This document shows positions 1 to 11,903 of a stretch of 64,000 nucleotides of DNA, one piece after another. Under the pieces are notes generated by a model, which was not told the DNA's origin, did no database searches, and saw only the letters and a list, made by a program, of their open reading frames with translations. The DNA comes from Massariosphaeria phaeospora (lineage: Eukaryota > Ascomycota > Dothideomycetes > Pleosporales): the NCBI GenBank assembly GCA_011032825.1, contig JAADJZ010000002.1, positions 1,550,001-1,614,000 of the forward strand. The letters run 5' to 3'. Each line of letters starts with the position of its first letter. The first letter of the stretch is position 1. The translations under genes were made by a program, and so were the position numbers.

Positions 1-1209
1 GACGCATATGGCTCTGCTGCTTTTGATCCGAGCGGAGGCTTCGATCCTGGCGCAGGCCCTGGTGGGCCGGGTGGCTACCCTTCTGGTGGGTTTGGAGGCT
101 TTGGTGGATTCGGTGGCGCACAAGGAGGGGGGTTCGGCGGGCAAGACATAAACTTCGAGGATCTTTTCACCTCGTTTGGTGGCGGTGGCGGAGGCGGAAG
201 AAGAGGCGGGAGAGGGAGAAGAGCGAATTCGTTTGAAGAAGAGATCCTGGTCGGTGAGAATATCGAGGTTCAGACGAGCATCTCGTTCATGGATGCTGCA
301 AAAGGAGTCACCAAGGACATATACATCACACCATTGGTGCAGTGTAAAACTTGCGATGGGAATGGGATGAAGAAGGGGGCGCGAAAATCTGAGTGTAAGA
401 CCTGTGGTGGCACTGGTGTAAGAACAGCAAGGATGGGTGGCTTCCACATGCAGACAACGTGCAATAGCTGTGAAGGCACAGGCACAGCAATACCCCGAGG
501 GTCCTCTTGCTCGACATGTGGCGGTAACGGCGCAGTCAAGGACCGGAAAACTGTCACGGTCGATATACCCGGCGGCGTAGAAGATGGCATGCGTTTACGG
601 GTCAATGGCGAGGGAGACGCGCCACTTACGGGTCAGGCTACAAGTGCCAATGCACGAGGAGCGAAGGGAGATTTATATGTTTTGATTCGGGTTGCCTCGG
701 ACCCTAAATTCAAGAGGAATGGGAACGACATCTTACACACAGCAACTATCCCCCTAACCACCGCCGTCTTGGGCGGTGAAATCCACGTCCCGACACTCGA
801 CGGCGATGTCAAAGTCAAGGTCCCAACAGGCTCCGGAACCGGCGATCGAATCACCTTGTCCGGTATGGGCATGAAGTTGCTCTCCGGCCGGCGCAACGCA
901 AAGGGCGACCTCAAAGTAGAATTCAAGATCCAGATGCCCAAATACCTCAGCGCGAACCAGCGCACGATCCTCGAAATGCTCGCCGACGAGATGGGCGACA
1001 AGACGGCCAAACGCATCATGAACATTGGCGGCATGAGGGGCGACGACTCGAAGTCGGCGCAGAACTCGCACCAGAACGAAGGCTTCCTGAAGAGCGCGTG
1101 GCATAATATTACGGGCCAGCATCGGAATTTGGATACAGAGAGTAAACCAGCTGAAGCGAAGAAGGACGAGGACGAGAAACCAAAGAAGGCTTCGGGATCG
1201 GGATCGTGA
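1..1209 (+). CDS. MDJ1: Mitochondrial DnaJ-type (Hsp40) chaperone, C-terminal part (Mdj1-like)
   Basis: Reading frame 1 is open from the first base, so the gene starts left of the window and the J domain is not visible. What remains is a Gly/Phe-rich linker (roughly the first 75 codons), a zinc-binding domain with four CxxCxGxG repeats ([32 protein letters not shown], about 346-537), the DnaJ C-terminal substrate-binding domains (motifs GDLYVLIRV and [12 protein letters not shown]), and a charged Lys/Glu-rich tail ending GSGS. Type I DnaJ proteins deliver substrates to Hsp70. The Mdj1 (mitochondrial matrix) assignment rests on the [11 protein letters not shown] linker style and the basic/acidic tail; the targeting peptide is outside the window. 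No intron is needed in the visible part. Confidence 0.85.
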   Translation, partial: DAYGSAAFDPSGGFDPGAGPGGPGGYPSGGFGGFGGFGGAQGGGFGGQDINFEDLFTSFGGGGGGGRRGGRGRRANSFEEEILVGENIEVQTSISFMDAAKGVTKDIYITPLVQCKTCDGNGMKKGARKSECKTCGGTGVRTARMGGFHMQTTCNSCEGTGTAIPRGSSCSTCGGNGAVKDRKTVTVDIPGGVEDGMRLRVNGEGDAPLTGQATSANARGAKGDLYVLIRVASDPKFKRNGNDILHTATIPLTTAVLGGEIHVPTLDGDVKVKVPTGSGTGDRITLSGMGMKLLSGRRNAKGDLKVEFKIQMPKYLSANQRTILEMLADEMGDKTAKRIMNIGGMRGDDSKSAQNSHQNEGFLKSAWHNITGQHRNLDTESKPAEAKKDEDEKPKKASGSGS

Positions 1210-2400
1210 AGAATCGTGCTAATCATCTAGTTTGTTTTGTAATCTACAGACACCCTTCTCCGATCTGTATAGAGCCATGGCCATAGACCGGCCAGGGAGA
1301 CTGGCGCAAAAGGAGGTGTTTCTTCGAGGGGAAGACGTTTTGCATGCATTTTGTGGGCGTCCTTGTACTGCTATCCCGCAAGGTTGCTCTAGGGAAGTGG
1401 TTGGCTGGAGTATTAGTAGCGGAGCGCCTCTTCACTCAGGCCTGTACGGAGTACAATAAATACATTGCCGTTTAGACTTTCATGTGCTCGCTCCTGTTGA
1501 TGCTAACTTGGCCTTTGCTAGCAGGTAATAGGTAGTGGTAGGTAAGCGGAGGGAGGAGAAACAATAAAAGTCGAGCTATTGTTTGATAGTGCGTTTCTTC
1601 CGATATCGAGATCGAATGCTGCTGTTTGCATGGACATTGCATGTGGAAGCGGAGCGCTTACACAGGTCATTCACGCGGCACTCTCGCGCGCTGACTGGCT
1701 GGTGCCGTGCTGCAGGTCTGGGATCTCTCTTCACAGCGCCAGGCAGTGTGTGATTGACAGTGAGCGCGGTCTGGTGGCGACAGTACGGCGGCTGCCAGAG
1801 AGTGGGTGGGAGATTGGTGGAGGGTTGCTGGGCACTGTCTGGTGTGTGTGGTGCCTTGCAGGGACGCCATTTGCCCCGCCTTGAATGCTCCGTGCCCTCT
1901 GCCTGGTGCCATCGCGACTCCGGGTCTGGGCTTCAAAGTCCAAGCCTCCAGGACTCCAACCTCGAACCGGCCTGCGCTCCTGTACTCCTCGATCCTTCCG
2001 CAACGGCAGGCTAGCGCGTAACCAACCTCATGCAGGCTCCCGACAACCCGCTCCGCAGGTGAACCGCCGCAGCACATCCACCCGACAACGACCACGAAGC
2101 CTGCAACGTCATCCAGGCTGCTTTCCACGCGACTGACGGATCCCTCACCGCAACTTACATCCTCCCTCCTTTCCCACCGGCGCTCGGGATTTATAAACCC
2201 TCCCCAAACATCCGCTGGAATACGATTGTCGCGCAACTGCAGTTTCGCAATCGACTCGAGAATTCACGAAGGCGCTTGCGCTCAACTTGCCGACTCCTCA
2301 ACCCCGATCAACAGTGGCCTGCAACCGTGCTACGGATATATCTGAAGTAGATACAAAGTAGCTGGCAGGCAGACGCCCTGCTCAGCGAACAACTACCGCC
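1210..2400. other. Intergenic spacer between the DnaJ gene and bro1
   Basis: No gene is supported here. Short ORFs on both strands have no recognisable domain and are not spliceable into one. The last 150 bases or so before 2401 look like a CA-rich 5' leader for the downstream gene. Confidence 0.5.
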
Positions 2401-5400
2401 ATGTCGGCCCAGGTCCCCATGATCTCGGCTCCACTGAAGCAGACAAATGAGATTGACTGGGTGGCGCCGTTGAAGGATTATATCCGCGCTACATATGGGG
2501 ACGATCCCGAGCGCTACTCAGAAGAGTGTTCGACGCTGAACCGGCTGCGACAAGACATGCGGGGCGCCGGCAGGGACAGCGCGGCAGGGAGGGATTTGCT
2601 GTATAGATACTACGGACAGCTGGAGTTGCTGGATCTGCGGTTTCCGGTTGATGAAAACCACATAAAGATACAATTTACCTGGTATGCCGCAGCGCAGTCC
2701 CGGGGGTGTGGAATTGGAGATTGGCTTGCTGCCATTGGGCTAATGAGTACCTTAGGTTCGATGCGTTCACCTCCAAGCCAACCTCCCAATACTCGCTCGC
2801 ATACGAAAAGGCTTCTATAATATTCAACATCTCTGCCGTGCTATCCAACCATGCCGCAAACCAAAACCGACACGAAGACGCCGGGCTCAAGACATCTTAC
2901 CACTCCTTCCAAGCCTCCGCCGGCATGTTTACCTACATCAACGAGAATTTTCTGCATGCGCCGTCGAGCGATCTGAGTAGGGAGACTGTTAAGACGCTTA
3001 TAGCAATTATGCTCGCACAAGCACAAGAGGTGTTTCTGGAGAAGCAGATCGCAGACGGGAAGAAGGTGGGTCTACTGGCCAAATTGGCGAGTCAGGCCGC
3101 ATTTCTATACACTCAGTCTACGGAGGGCGTACAGGAAAACGTCACAAAAGCTATTTTCGAGAAGGTGTGGATGATGGTTTGCCAGGTGAGTTCCTCCGAG
3201 CCAACATGAAACGTACACTGACTCGGTGCAGATTAAAGCGAACTACATGGCTTCGTTGGCACAATACTATCAGGCCCTCGCCGATGACGACGCGAACTCC
3301 CACGGCGTGGCTATCGCGCGATTGCAGGTCGCAGAGGTAAATGGCCGAGACGCGAACCGAATAGCCAATGCTTTCCCCTCTTCGGCGCCAACAAACTCGA
3401 ATTTAATGGCAGACACTGGTCCTGTCCTAGCAGAAATGACAAAGAAGCACGTATCCAACGTTCAGGAGAAGTTGGCAGAATTTTCCAAGGATAACGATTT
3501 CATATACCATCAAGGGGTGCCTAACGAGGCCTCCTTGACCCAAATACCCAAATTACCAGCTGCGAAGGCGATCCCGGTCAGCGAATTATACCAGGGCCAG
3601 GATATTCAGAGAATAATCGGCCCCGACATTTTCCAGAAGATTGTGCCCATGGCAGTCACCGAATCGGCGAGTCTGTACGATGAGGAGAAGGCTAAATTAA
3701 TACGAGCGGAAAGCGAGAGAGTCGAAATCGCGAACGACGAAATGGCAGCGAGCTTAGACTATTTGAAACTACCCGATAGCTTAAATGTGCTAAGAGGCGG
3801 AATGGACCAGGACATGATGGTGGATGAGGAGTTCCGGAAGTGGTGCGAAGAGTTGGCGGGCCATGCACCATTCTCGACTGCTTTTGACCAACTGAGCACT
3901 GATAAATCCGAGATCTCGGGCACTCTTGAGACAAGCATGAAGCAATTAGACATGGAAGAGAGTGTGTGCGAGAAGATGAGGTCGAAATATGGCGTCGAAT
4001 GGACACAGCAGCCGAGTTCACGCTTGACCGCCACATTGCGAAGTGACATACGCAACTATCGAGGTGCGATTGATGAAGCTAGCACCAGCGACGCACAGCT
4101 ATATAACACCTTCCGCCAATACGAATCCGACTACGATGAAATGCGGTCAGCAGGCGAGACTGATGAGGCAGATGTGCTATACCAGCGGGCCATGATCAAG
4201 GCTGGCGCTAGCAAAGGAAAGAGCCCACGTCCGGCCGAAGGCAATCTCTTGGACGAAGATTTTATCGATGGACCGAGTGTTGCAGATCAAATCAGCAGCG
4301 TTGAGGAGTTGATGCGGAAACTAAACCTTATTAAGAGGGAGAGAACGCAGGTGCTTAAGGATCTCAAAGAAAAGGTACACATCATATCTGCGGTTTGCTG
4401 ACGCATCGACAACTAACGAGAGACAGGTTCACTCCGACGACATTTCCAACGTCCTCATCCTCAACAAGAAGGCCATCGCGAACCAGGAATCACAGCTATT
4501 TAAATCCGAACTCGAGAAGTTCCGGCCCCACCAGAACCGCATTCTGCAAGCCAACCACAAACAAGCGTCCCTTCTCAAAGAGCTCACCCGCACGTATTCG
4601 GATCTTCTGAAAGATAAGCGGGTGAGGTCGGAGCAGACCAAATACGAAGCTTTCTCGCGACAGAGAAGCTCAGTCATGACCAAATACCGCAGGGTGTATC
4701 AATCCTTCAACGATCTCGTTGCGGGCCTGATGCGCGCCCAAGGTTTCTACTCGGAGATGAAAGAAACAGTGTCCAGTCTACACAAGAACGTAGAAACGTT
4801 CATCACGAACCGCCGCTCCGAAGGCGGGCAGCTGCTCTCCAAGATCGAGCAGAGCAAGTCGCAAGGCGCAGAGGGCGAACAGCAACGCATGAAAGAGCTC
4901 ATGGAGCGCATGTCCATGGAACCATCGGGCTCGCCCCTCTCCGCAGGCGGCTCGCGCAAGAAAAGCATCCCGGCGCCGCTCTCGTCGTCGAGCATGCAGC
5001 AGGCCGCCTACTCGAGTACGCCGAGCCAAGGCCACCTAGCATACAACCCGGCCGCCTCCCCGCCCGTCACACCGCGATACCCCGTCACCGCTACGCCGGC
5101 CCAGCAGCAATACTACCAGCAACCGCCCTCCAACGGCTTCCAGCAACAACACCAACATCCACATCCACATCCACATCAGCAACATCAGCAACATCAGCAA
5201 CAACAACAACAACAACAACAACCCCGCCGCGACTCGTACCAAAACCCGCAGTTCGCCCAGCAACAACATCAACACCACCAGCAAACCCCCTCCCAAGCCT
5301 ACAACCCCAACCAATACGGCCCCGTCTCGCCCCCCGCCCACCAGCAATTCTTCTCGCCCCCGCCTCAACAGCCACACCAGCAACCACACCAGCAACAGCC

Positions 5401-5665
5401 ATGGGGCCAGCCCCCCCAGCAGCAGCAGTTCCAGTACCCGGCTTCGACGCCGCAGCCAGCGTCCGGCTTGCCGCAGGGCTATGTTCCGCCGCCGCCGCCG
5501 CCGGGTCCGCCGCCGGGCCAGCATGGCGAGTATGGGCAGTTCGGTGGGGGTGGGGGGCATGCGGCGCAGCAGCAGCAGAGAAGTAGTCAGCAACAGCAGA
5601 GGAGTAGTCAGCAGGGTCAGGGCGGCGCGAGTGATCCGTGGGCGGGGCTGAGTGGGTGGAAGTAG
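2401..5665 (+). CDS. BRO1: Vacuolar protein-sorting protein Bro1 (ALIX family, ESCRT-associated)
   Basis: Four exons: 2401-2681, 2756-3185, 3232-4374, 4427-5665, giving 1030 aa. All introns are GT-AG (74, 46 and 52 nt). The BRO1 domain covers about residues 5-390 (motifs EIDWVAPLKDYI, YYGQLELLDLRFP, QYSLAYEKASIIFNIS). A central coiled V-domain follows (about 400-760), then a Pro/Gln/His-rich tail from about 815 with a His/Gln tract near 855-885 and PPPPPPG stretches. Bro1 binds ESCRT-III (Snf7) on endosomes and recruits the deubiquitinase Doa4 for multivesicular body sorting. The paralogue PalA/Rim20 is the alternative. The near-perfect match of the N-terminal block to Aspergillus-type Bro1 and the 1-kb low-complexity tail favour Bro1. 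Start chosen at the first ATG, with a CCGCC leader and the family N-terminus. Confidence 0.93.
5160..5222 (+). repeat. Coding His/Gln trinucleotide tract in bro1
   Basis: CCACATx3 is followed by CAGCAACATx2-3 and an uninterrupted CAA run, translating to alternating His-Pro, His-Gln-Gln and then poly-Gln. Such coding microsatellites change length easily. The reverse strand reads as a long Leu/Val/Met-rich ORF that is only a shadow. Confidence 0.85.
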
Positions 5666-5796
5666 GATGGATGGATTGATATGTGGGTTGGTTGTGGTTG
5701 TGTTTGGTTTGGCAAAGCACGTATGTCACAGATCGGATCGGATCAGTTCAGATGTTTTGCTTTCTTGCTTTCTTGTGAAACATACACACTTGTTTG

Positions 5797-5835
5797 CTTT
5801 GGCTTTGGCTTTGGCTTTGGCTTTGGCTTTGGCTT
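5797..5835. repeat. TTTGGC hexanucleotide microsatellite, about six copies
   Basis: Six near-perfect copies of TTTGGC lie just downstream of the bro1 stop, within its likely 3' UTR. Confidence 0.9.
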
Positions 5836-6423
5836 GTCTGGGTGGGCATTTTGGCAGTGGAGCGGGGCGGAGAATTCGATTCTGTGTGTAGCTGTCGTCG
5901 TTTAGCTTTGACGAAGGTGTGGGTGGATACGGGTACGCGATAAATTAGCTCGCAGCTCGCATGCTTGCTTGCTTTCTTGCATCGCTACATAGCTAAGCTG
6001 TAAATGCAACTATCTACAGTTCTCAATACACCTATCTACCCATACATCTATCTATCTATCTACAAGTATAAAAGCTAAAAAAAACACAAAGTAGAAAAGA
6101 AAGAACTTTTGCAATAACTACATCAACCTTATACTTTCTATTTGGCTACTCGCTATCGATCAGAAGAATCACCTCATACTTTCTATTTACTTACTTTCGC
6201 TATGAGATATAGATACATACACACATATATGTATCTCCTCCGCATCTAAGCTAAGCTATTGTACTCTTATTTACTGTACGTACGCCAATCAAAGTAACAT
6301 CAGCTTGACTTTATTTTTGCTTGGTTTAACTGGGTAGGTAGGTACTAATACTTCCAAGGCAAGTCAAGTCAAGCTAAGTTAAAACGCAAGCAACGAACGA
6401 ACAGTCAGTCAGGGACTGACTAT

Positions 6424-6461
6424 ACACTGTGCTGCGCTGTGTTGTGCTGTGCTGTGCTGTA
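6424..6461. repeat. Imperfect GCTGT pentanucleotide array
   Basis: About seven imperfect GCTGT/GCTGC/GTTGT units in tandem in the spacer between bro1 and NOG1. Confidence 0.8.
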
Positions 6462-7019
6462 TTGGACCAACTAACTAACTACCTACCTAACTCACGGAAC
6501 CAAACGTCTGAATAACGGGGAAAGGATGTTGGATTACCCTTGCAAGTATACTATAATTTGATAAACTTCAGCAAGTTCCCCAAGTAAAGTTCCAACAGCC
6601 AGCCTACTGCAACCCGAATGATCGATCAATCTGCCAAGCTACACCTACACCTACCACCCCACCCTACGAAAGCTCGGGAGAGCAGCGGAAACCTATAGCT
6701 CTCTACTGTCCATATCGCACTCAACGAACGTACCGTCATTTACCTACAGCGTAAGTCCAGTATACCATCACCATCACCATCAACGTTGAGCGAGAGCAGT
6801 GCATGCATGCATGCAGCACGTGATATCTTGCAACTCGGAGAGAAACACACACACATGAAGAGCGATTAACTGACTGACTTTTACCGACCGTTTCGCTGAC
6901 CAAAGCGCACCAGCCAGACGGACTTGGTATCGAACGCAACCGGAACGCCCCTCGAGAAGCCACATGAGCTCGACACACTGAAGCACGCCCGCAACAGGAT
7001 ATACAATACCGAAACGGCA

Positions 7020-9438
7020 CTACCTCCTGTTCGTCTTTCCGATGCCGCGCTTTCCGACAGTCTGCCAGGCTATTAGCGCTACCCCTGTTTATGATGTTAT
7101 ATAGTGCACTTACCAAATGCTTCGTCAAGGATCCAGTCTGGTGCCTGTCGGCTTCACCTTGCCTGGCCATGCGGTTCATCTTCTGCTGGGACAGCTTGGA
7201 CAGCCTCTCGGCTTGTGTTCGAGACGCGTCCTTGCTGACACCGTCCGTCCTCCTGTTCGTGCTCGGGCTTCTGCCGATGCTCTTCACCCGCTCCGATGGG
7301 GTCTTGGGGGTATCGATGTCCATGGCGTCGCCATCTGCAGTCGCTTCCCGTCCGCGAGGCCGGCCTCGGCTTTGACTCCTTGCGCGCGCCGCAACATTGG
7401 TGGTATCGAAACCTAAGCTCTCTAGATGGGTCTCCATCTGCGACAACTTCTTCGACTTGAGTGTCCTGGGGATAACAGCCCTGTTCTTGAGACTCTTCCT
7501 CATCTTGGCTTCGTTCCGGATGAGTTGCCGCTTCTCTCGGATGAGCTCGGCCTTGTACCTGATGTCAGCCTCGTCGGCGTCTTCAAGTTCTTCCTCAGTG
7601 TCGTAGTAGCCCTCAGCCTCCAACTTGTCTTCTTCCGCCTCTAAAGCCGCTAGTTTAGCCTCAATGTCTGGATCAATGAAATCGTACACGTTCTTTCCCT
7701 CGAATATCTCAGGAACCTATACGGGGTCAGTAAGTCACAACTATGCACAAACGATTGGGTACTGACGCGGTCCTCTTTCCAATCTGGGTCTTCAAGCATG
7801 TAGTTCTTGCGCATGTTGAGATTGTATACACCGGGCCCTCCATTCTCTTCTTCGACATCGCGCTCCAGTCTGGTTCTCTCCGGATCCTCTTTATCGTATT
7901 TGGCCTTGTTCTTGACAGCTTCTGGGATAAAAGCTTCACGCACAACACCACCCAGTGGCTGTGCAACGTGAATACGTTTGAGTAGGTCGGCCATACGGCC
8001 CGTAGGTTCTCCAGAGCTGTTCGTCGAACCTTTCAGTTTCTCCGCCTGGCGCGCTGCGAGCAAGCGGTCGCAGACGGCGTTTCGGACGCCCATGACACCC
8101 TCAGTGGTGGTGCAAGAGAGCTGAAGGAGCTCTACCTCGCCAGCCTTCAACATTCCCTGAAGCTCAACCTGCGTCTCTTGGTCCAAATCCTCCGGTCGTA
8201 CGAGGTCAATCTTGTTTATGACGATGAATACGAGTTTGTTGGCGAATAGCGGTCGAATCGAGTTGAACAACGCAATCTGCGCTTTGACTGGGTATCCGCA
8301 CTGCTCGGACAGGTCCATAAAGTACATAATGGACGCGCGGAGATGGGCTATCGCGCCTACGGTTGTTTTAGTATAGATTAGTAGATAGAGGGCGAATACT
8401 AACAAATACTCTGATGCTCGATGGTGTTCATTTCCTCGAGAGGATGATCAAGGATACTAGATTGAGCATCAGCAAACTAATGTTACCAGAGCTTCGTCCT
8501 AAGAGTATGCTTACCCAGGTGTATCGACTGCCTGAAATCTCATCATTTTATAGTCAAAATGCCCGACAAACAAAGACTTTGTTGTGAATGCGTAAGGTTG
8601 GCTACTAAGCGTTAGATTTCACCTTCTGTCATCGAGCTTCTACTTACACATCGACGTCCGCGCGGCTAACGCTCTTCAAGAACGAAGACTTTCCGACATT
8701 TGGGTACCCACATATGACCAATGTGCGCGTGTTCGGGTCGATGCTGGGAAGGCGACCAAGATGCTGGCGAACTTGTTCCAGATATACAAGAGGGTCCCTC
8801 AGCCGCTTGCAGATCGTCGCCATGCGGCCCAGAGCAGCGCGCTTGAGGTTTTTGCATTGGAACAGAGATTGTCCGTCTAGTCACGTCAGCTAAAGCCTCT
8901 AAACTCTAACTGATATCGACAGGCCATACATTTGATCAAGCGTACGTAGTCTCGAGAGACGGACTCGATCAGAGACTTGGCCGTGTTAAGCTGTCCCAGA
9001 GCAATTCGAAAGTGGTCCGCATCGTAGAGTGTATTGAGCAGATCACTGTCCATGTTAGTCTGCGATCTTCGTGATCGTTAGACAGGTGCATACCGGTGAA
9101 ACGGGTGGATATCCTGGAGACGAGGGAATCCTGCGATCGTAGCGCTGAGGCGGTCGGAGAATGTCTCGCACGTCTGTGCATGTAAGCCCTCTCTCCCACA
9201 CATCTCCAGACTAGCATCTTGAGACTGACATATTTGACTTTGCGCGTATAGAAAGCTCTGATCCGACTGATTTGGAACCCAGCTCGAATCTGGGTCGGCA
9301 GCCGTCGTTGACTGCGACAAAGTTAACCCCACACTAAGCCCAGAGTCCAGACAGCATGACCTACGTTCGACTGAGGACAATATCCAGAAACTCCTGCGAG
9401 GTCGGCACCACGGGTATATCCTTCCACTGGGTCTTCAT
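7020..9438 (-). CDS. NOG1: Nucleolar GTP-binding protein 1 (60S ribosome biogenesis GTPase)
   Basis: Ten exons in transcription order: 9438-9365, 9311-9230, 9173-9094, 9045-8930, 8876-8648, 8601-8515, 8456-8404, 8356-7767, 7716-7114, 7061-7020. Together they give 1956 nt, 651 aa. All nine introns are GT-AG, 46-58 nt. The N-terminal helical domain starts [20 protein letters not shown]. The GTPase motifs are GYPNVGKS (174-181), DTPG (220-223) and NKID (288-291). A basic NOG C-terminal region ends [11 protein letters not shown] on a 42-nt last exon. Nog1 joins pre-60S particles in the nucleolus and leaves in the cytoplasm, and its C-terminal tail threads into the exit tunnel. The family alignment leaves little doubt. 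The acceptor choices at exons 4 and 6 were made because they restore family residues ([19 protein letters not shown]). Confidence 0.95.
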
Positions 9439-9850
9439 TGTGGCAGTCGGTGGTGAGGTCGTTGGGAGCAAGAGGTGGGTTAGATGGCGTGGGTCGGTTA
9501 TCGATTAAAAAAGTCCAAAAATTGCGACGCCAAGATTTCGCGGCGGCCAGGGTTTTGCCGAGGTGGTCCCACTTCGAACACCAACACCTTGCCAATTGGT
9601 CTTTCACCTCACAATTTTTTAGACGGTGATCGCCTTAGCCATTCGGTGTCTATCTACCTTTGTTCTATCTTCAGTTGGAGCTATCAAGGCTTGGCCTTTC
9701 CTAGACGTCAGTTGGGTGGATGTGGACGTGAAGAAGAAGCCGCTTCCTGTTGCATGTCTAGCTCCGCTTTTTCTCGCGGCCGATACTACGGCACCGATAT
9801 AACATGCTCTCTTTCATTCAACAACAGTATTGATAGTTGCTGCAAAGCGT
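9439..9850. other. Spacer upstream of NOG1
   Basis: About 410 bases with no supported gene. It should contain the NOG1 promoter and the 3' end of the next minus-strand gene. Confidence 0.5.
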
Positions 9851-10417
9851 TCAGGATTGTGCATTAATGTCCTCTTGCAAAAGTCCACTCCTCTGTAAGG
9901 CAGGCATCGTATAATCCTCGGTCCACTCAGTGCACCTAAAAAGCAGCGGTACATCTTCACCCTCGCCGAAGAACGATCCACCCTCTTTGCATCTCTCCCA
10001 GCCCCCAGTAAGACCACCACCACGCCATTTCTGTTGTGGTCGCATTGGCACCGGCTGTTGCCTGCAAATGGCTTCCATGGCCGGATAATCAGAGATGCGA
10101 ACAGCGCCGACGAACTCCCTCGATTCGAAGCTCTCGTCAAGCTCCGGTATCCCGCAGGTGACTTTCTCGTATCGGTATCCGTCAGTGATGTTTCCGGTAA
10201 TGTGGATCTTGTCTCCACTGCGATCGCGTTGGGTTTCGACGAAGATGTAGTTGTGGTAGCGCTTCTCGCCGGGCTTCATCTGGAGACCGAGGCGATTTCG
10301 AATGCGGAAGACACGGTAAAATGCCTGGTCCATCGTGAGACTTTCTCGATGTTCTGGGCTTGGTAGTGTGGATGGTAGGGAGCGCTCAGTGGTTCGCGTA
10401 GGTTGAAGGTAATTCAT
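9851..10417 (-). CDS. Conserved fungal protein of unknown function
   Basis: A single exon of 188 aa from the first ATG; a second in-frame ATG at 10333 (MDQAFYRVFRIRNRLGL) would give 160 aa. I recall similar unnamed proteins in filamentous fungi, which share the FYRVFRIRNRLGL start, a YIFVET strand, an ITGNITDGYRYE segment and the block FRCTEWTEDYTMPALQRSG near the C-terminus. No catalytic motif, signal peptide or membrane segment is visible. The compact mixed sequence with few charged runs suggests a small folded cytosolic protein. I do not assign a function. The shorter start is perhaps the likelier one, because similarity seems to begin there. Confidence 0.75.
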   Translation of the reverse strand: MNYLQPTRTTERSLPSTLPSPEHRESLTMDQAFYRVFRIRNRLGLQMKPGEKRYHNYIFVETQRDRSGDKIHITGNITDGYRYEKVTCGIPELDESFESREFVGAVRISDYPAMEAICRQQPVPMRPQQKWRGGGLTGGWERCKEGGSFFGEGEDVPLLFRCTEWTEDYTMPALQRSGLLQEDINAQS

Positions 10418-10691
10418 GCAAACTTTGAGAGCACTAACGATCTATGAGTGAAGAAGCTCGATAAGGCGCGACTCCCCTCCCCACCACCCCCCTGGTAGGC
10501 GTTGGTGCCGATCAAGATAAATAGACGGACTGTTTGCGTTCTCTTCACAATACACACCTTTTCAGCAATACGTAAGAGATTATGGGTTCGGAAATGGGCG
10601 AGAAGTCACTGTTTTAGTTAAACCAACTGCAAGACTATTGCTTGAGCACTGTGTATGCATACTATACGACTCCACTGGCTTACCATAATGC

Positions 10692-11444
10692 CTAGTCGAA
10701 CACCTGGAAATGGGCGTCTACCGGATTCTTCCCATTGATAGTGAGCACATCTTGTGGACACGCCGACATCGTCACCACGACATCCCGCAACGCCTCCAAC
10801 ACCACATAATCCCCCGCCCTCGTCACCGGTCCCTCGAAACTAATCCCCCGTTTCGCGCCACTCCCCTCCTGCGTGATGGGAATGTTCATAAACAAGTTGA
10901 ACGGATCCGGGACCCTGCCACCCAGCTTGGCCTGCAGGCCCATTAGCATCTCAGCTACACCCCCTTCCACAGTCTTCGCCAACGCATCCAACGCATCCCA
11001 GCAGTTATCCGTACACGACTCATGATAGCCCTCCACCCCCAACTCCGCATACCGCCACCGATCACATGCCGCAATCAACGTATCGTGCACCCCCGGACTC
11101 GTGTCCTCGACCAGCTTCACCATCGGCGCGCGTTTCTGGCTAACGAGCACGTCGCCGACTTCGGGCGTGATCTTGAGATTCGAGGCGCGTGTGTGGCACA
11201 TGGACATGTATTCGGGCGCCGAAGCGGCAATGTTGGCGGCGGAGGAGTAGGCGGTCAGGGACCCGGGGGACGCTTTTGGGTAGAGCGGGGCCGAGACGTC
11301 AGTTGCGGAAATGGAGGGACTGGGGAGCGCGAAGGCCCAGGTGTCGACGACTTGATTGCCGTGGGTGTTAATGATTTTTATCTTTTGCGAGGCGCGGACG
11401 AGGGTTGCGGCGCCGCGGCGGGCCGGGACGGTTTGTAGGGTCAT
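10692..11444 (-). CDS. DUF1989 / urea carboxylase-associated family protein
   Basis: A single exon of 250 aa from an ATG at 11444. Family hallmarks are the opening VPARRGAATLVRASQKIKI, the HTRASNLKITPEVGD segment, the cysteine-bearing CTDNCWDAL, the block PDPFNLFMNIPI and the C-terminal MSACPQDVLTINGKNP. DUF1989 proteins are often encoded next to urea carboxylase or used in nitrogen catabolism in bacteria. In fungi their reaction is not established as far as I know. The conserved Cys/His residues suggest a metal site, which is inference. The gene is divergent from the Glo3 gene, with a 459-bp shared upstream region. Length matches the family. Confidence 0.88.
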   Translation of the reverse strand: MTLQTVPARRGAATLVRASQKIKIINTHGNQVVDTWAFALPSPSISATDVSAPLYPKASPGSLTAYSSAANIAASAPEYMSMCHTRASNLKITPEVGDVLVSQKRAPMVKLVEDTSPGVHDTLIAACDRWRYAELGVEGYHESCTDNCWDALDALAKTVEGGVAEMLMGLQAKLGGRVPDPFNLFMNIPITQEGSGAKRGISFEGPVTRAGDYVVLEALRDVVVTMSACPQDVLTINGKNPVDAHFQVFD

Positions 11445-11903
11445 TGCGAGGAGACGAAGATGTTGCGATTAGTTGGTTCTGGCGTCGGAATTGAGCTAGA
11501 AGATATTTCTACCGGGTGATAACCAGCTCATGTATACCTGTCTTTACCTTGTGTGGGGCGCATGAACGGTACGTCCTCCATACGGCATTTCGATCAAGTA
11601 TCTCATTAGTCAAGATAACGATAAGTGATAAGACTATCGCATCCAGTAGCAGCCTTACCGCACTACGCCAAATGCTCTGAGGATGAACGCCTCCCACTTA
11701 TAGAATGTGATGTGGTTGTTGTGTTAAGGGTTGAAGCTGCCCGCAGTCGGGCGCCCGTGCTGACTTGGGTCAAAGCGCGGTCACGTGCCCCGTAAAGGCC
11801 ACCTGCAGCATCCCCGACCGCTGCTCCGCTCAACCCAAAATATCCCCACCACGTCTCTCGAATCCCCGCCACTACCAGACCGCATTTTCTGCCCGCCTTC
11901 GTC
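11445..11903. other. Divergent promoter region of the DUF1989 and Glo3 genes
   Basis: 459 bases between two start codons pointing away from each other. No gene is supported, and I could not identify a specific binding site with confidence. Confidence 0.55.

Larger units (their letters stand above)
5666..7019. other. Convergent spacer between bro1 and NOG1 with simple repeats
   Basis: No gene is supported. The spacer contains a hexanucleotide array at about 5797-5835, TCTA runs near 6045-6062, and a TGCTG-type array near 6424-6461. It presumably holds the 3' UTRs of the two convergent genes. Confidence 0.6.

Noticed and set aside
5036..5729. Long Leu- or Val-rich minus-strand ORFs opposite the bro1 tail
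   Set aside because: They are the antisense readings of the Gln/His/Pro repeat coding sequence; composition follows entirely from CAA/CAG/CAT repeats.
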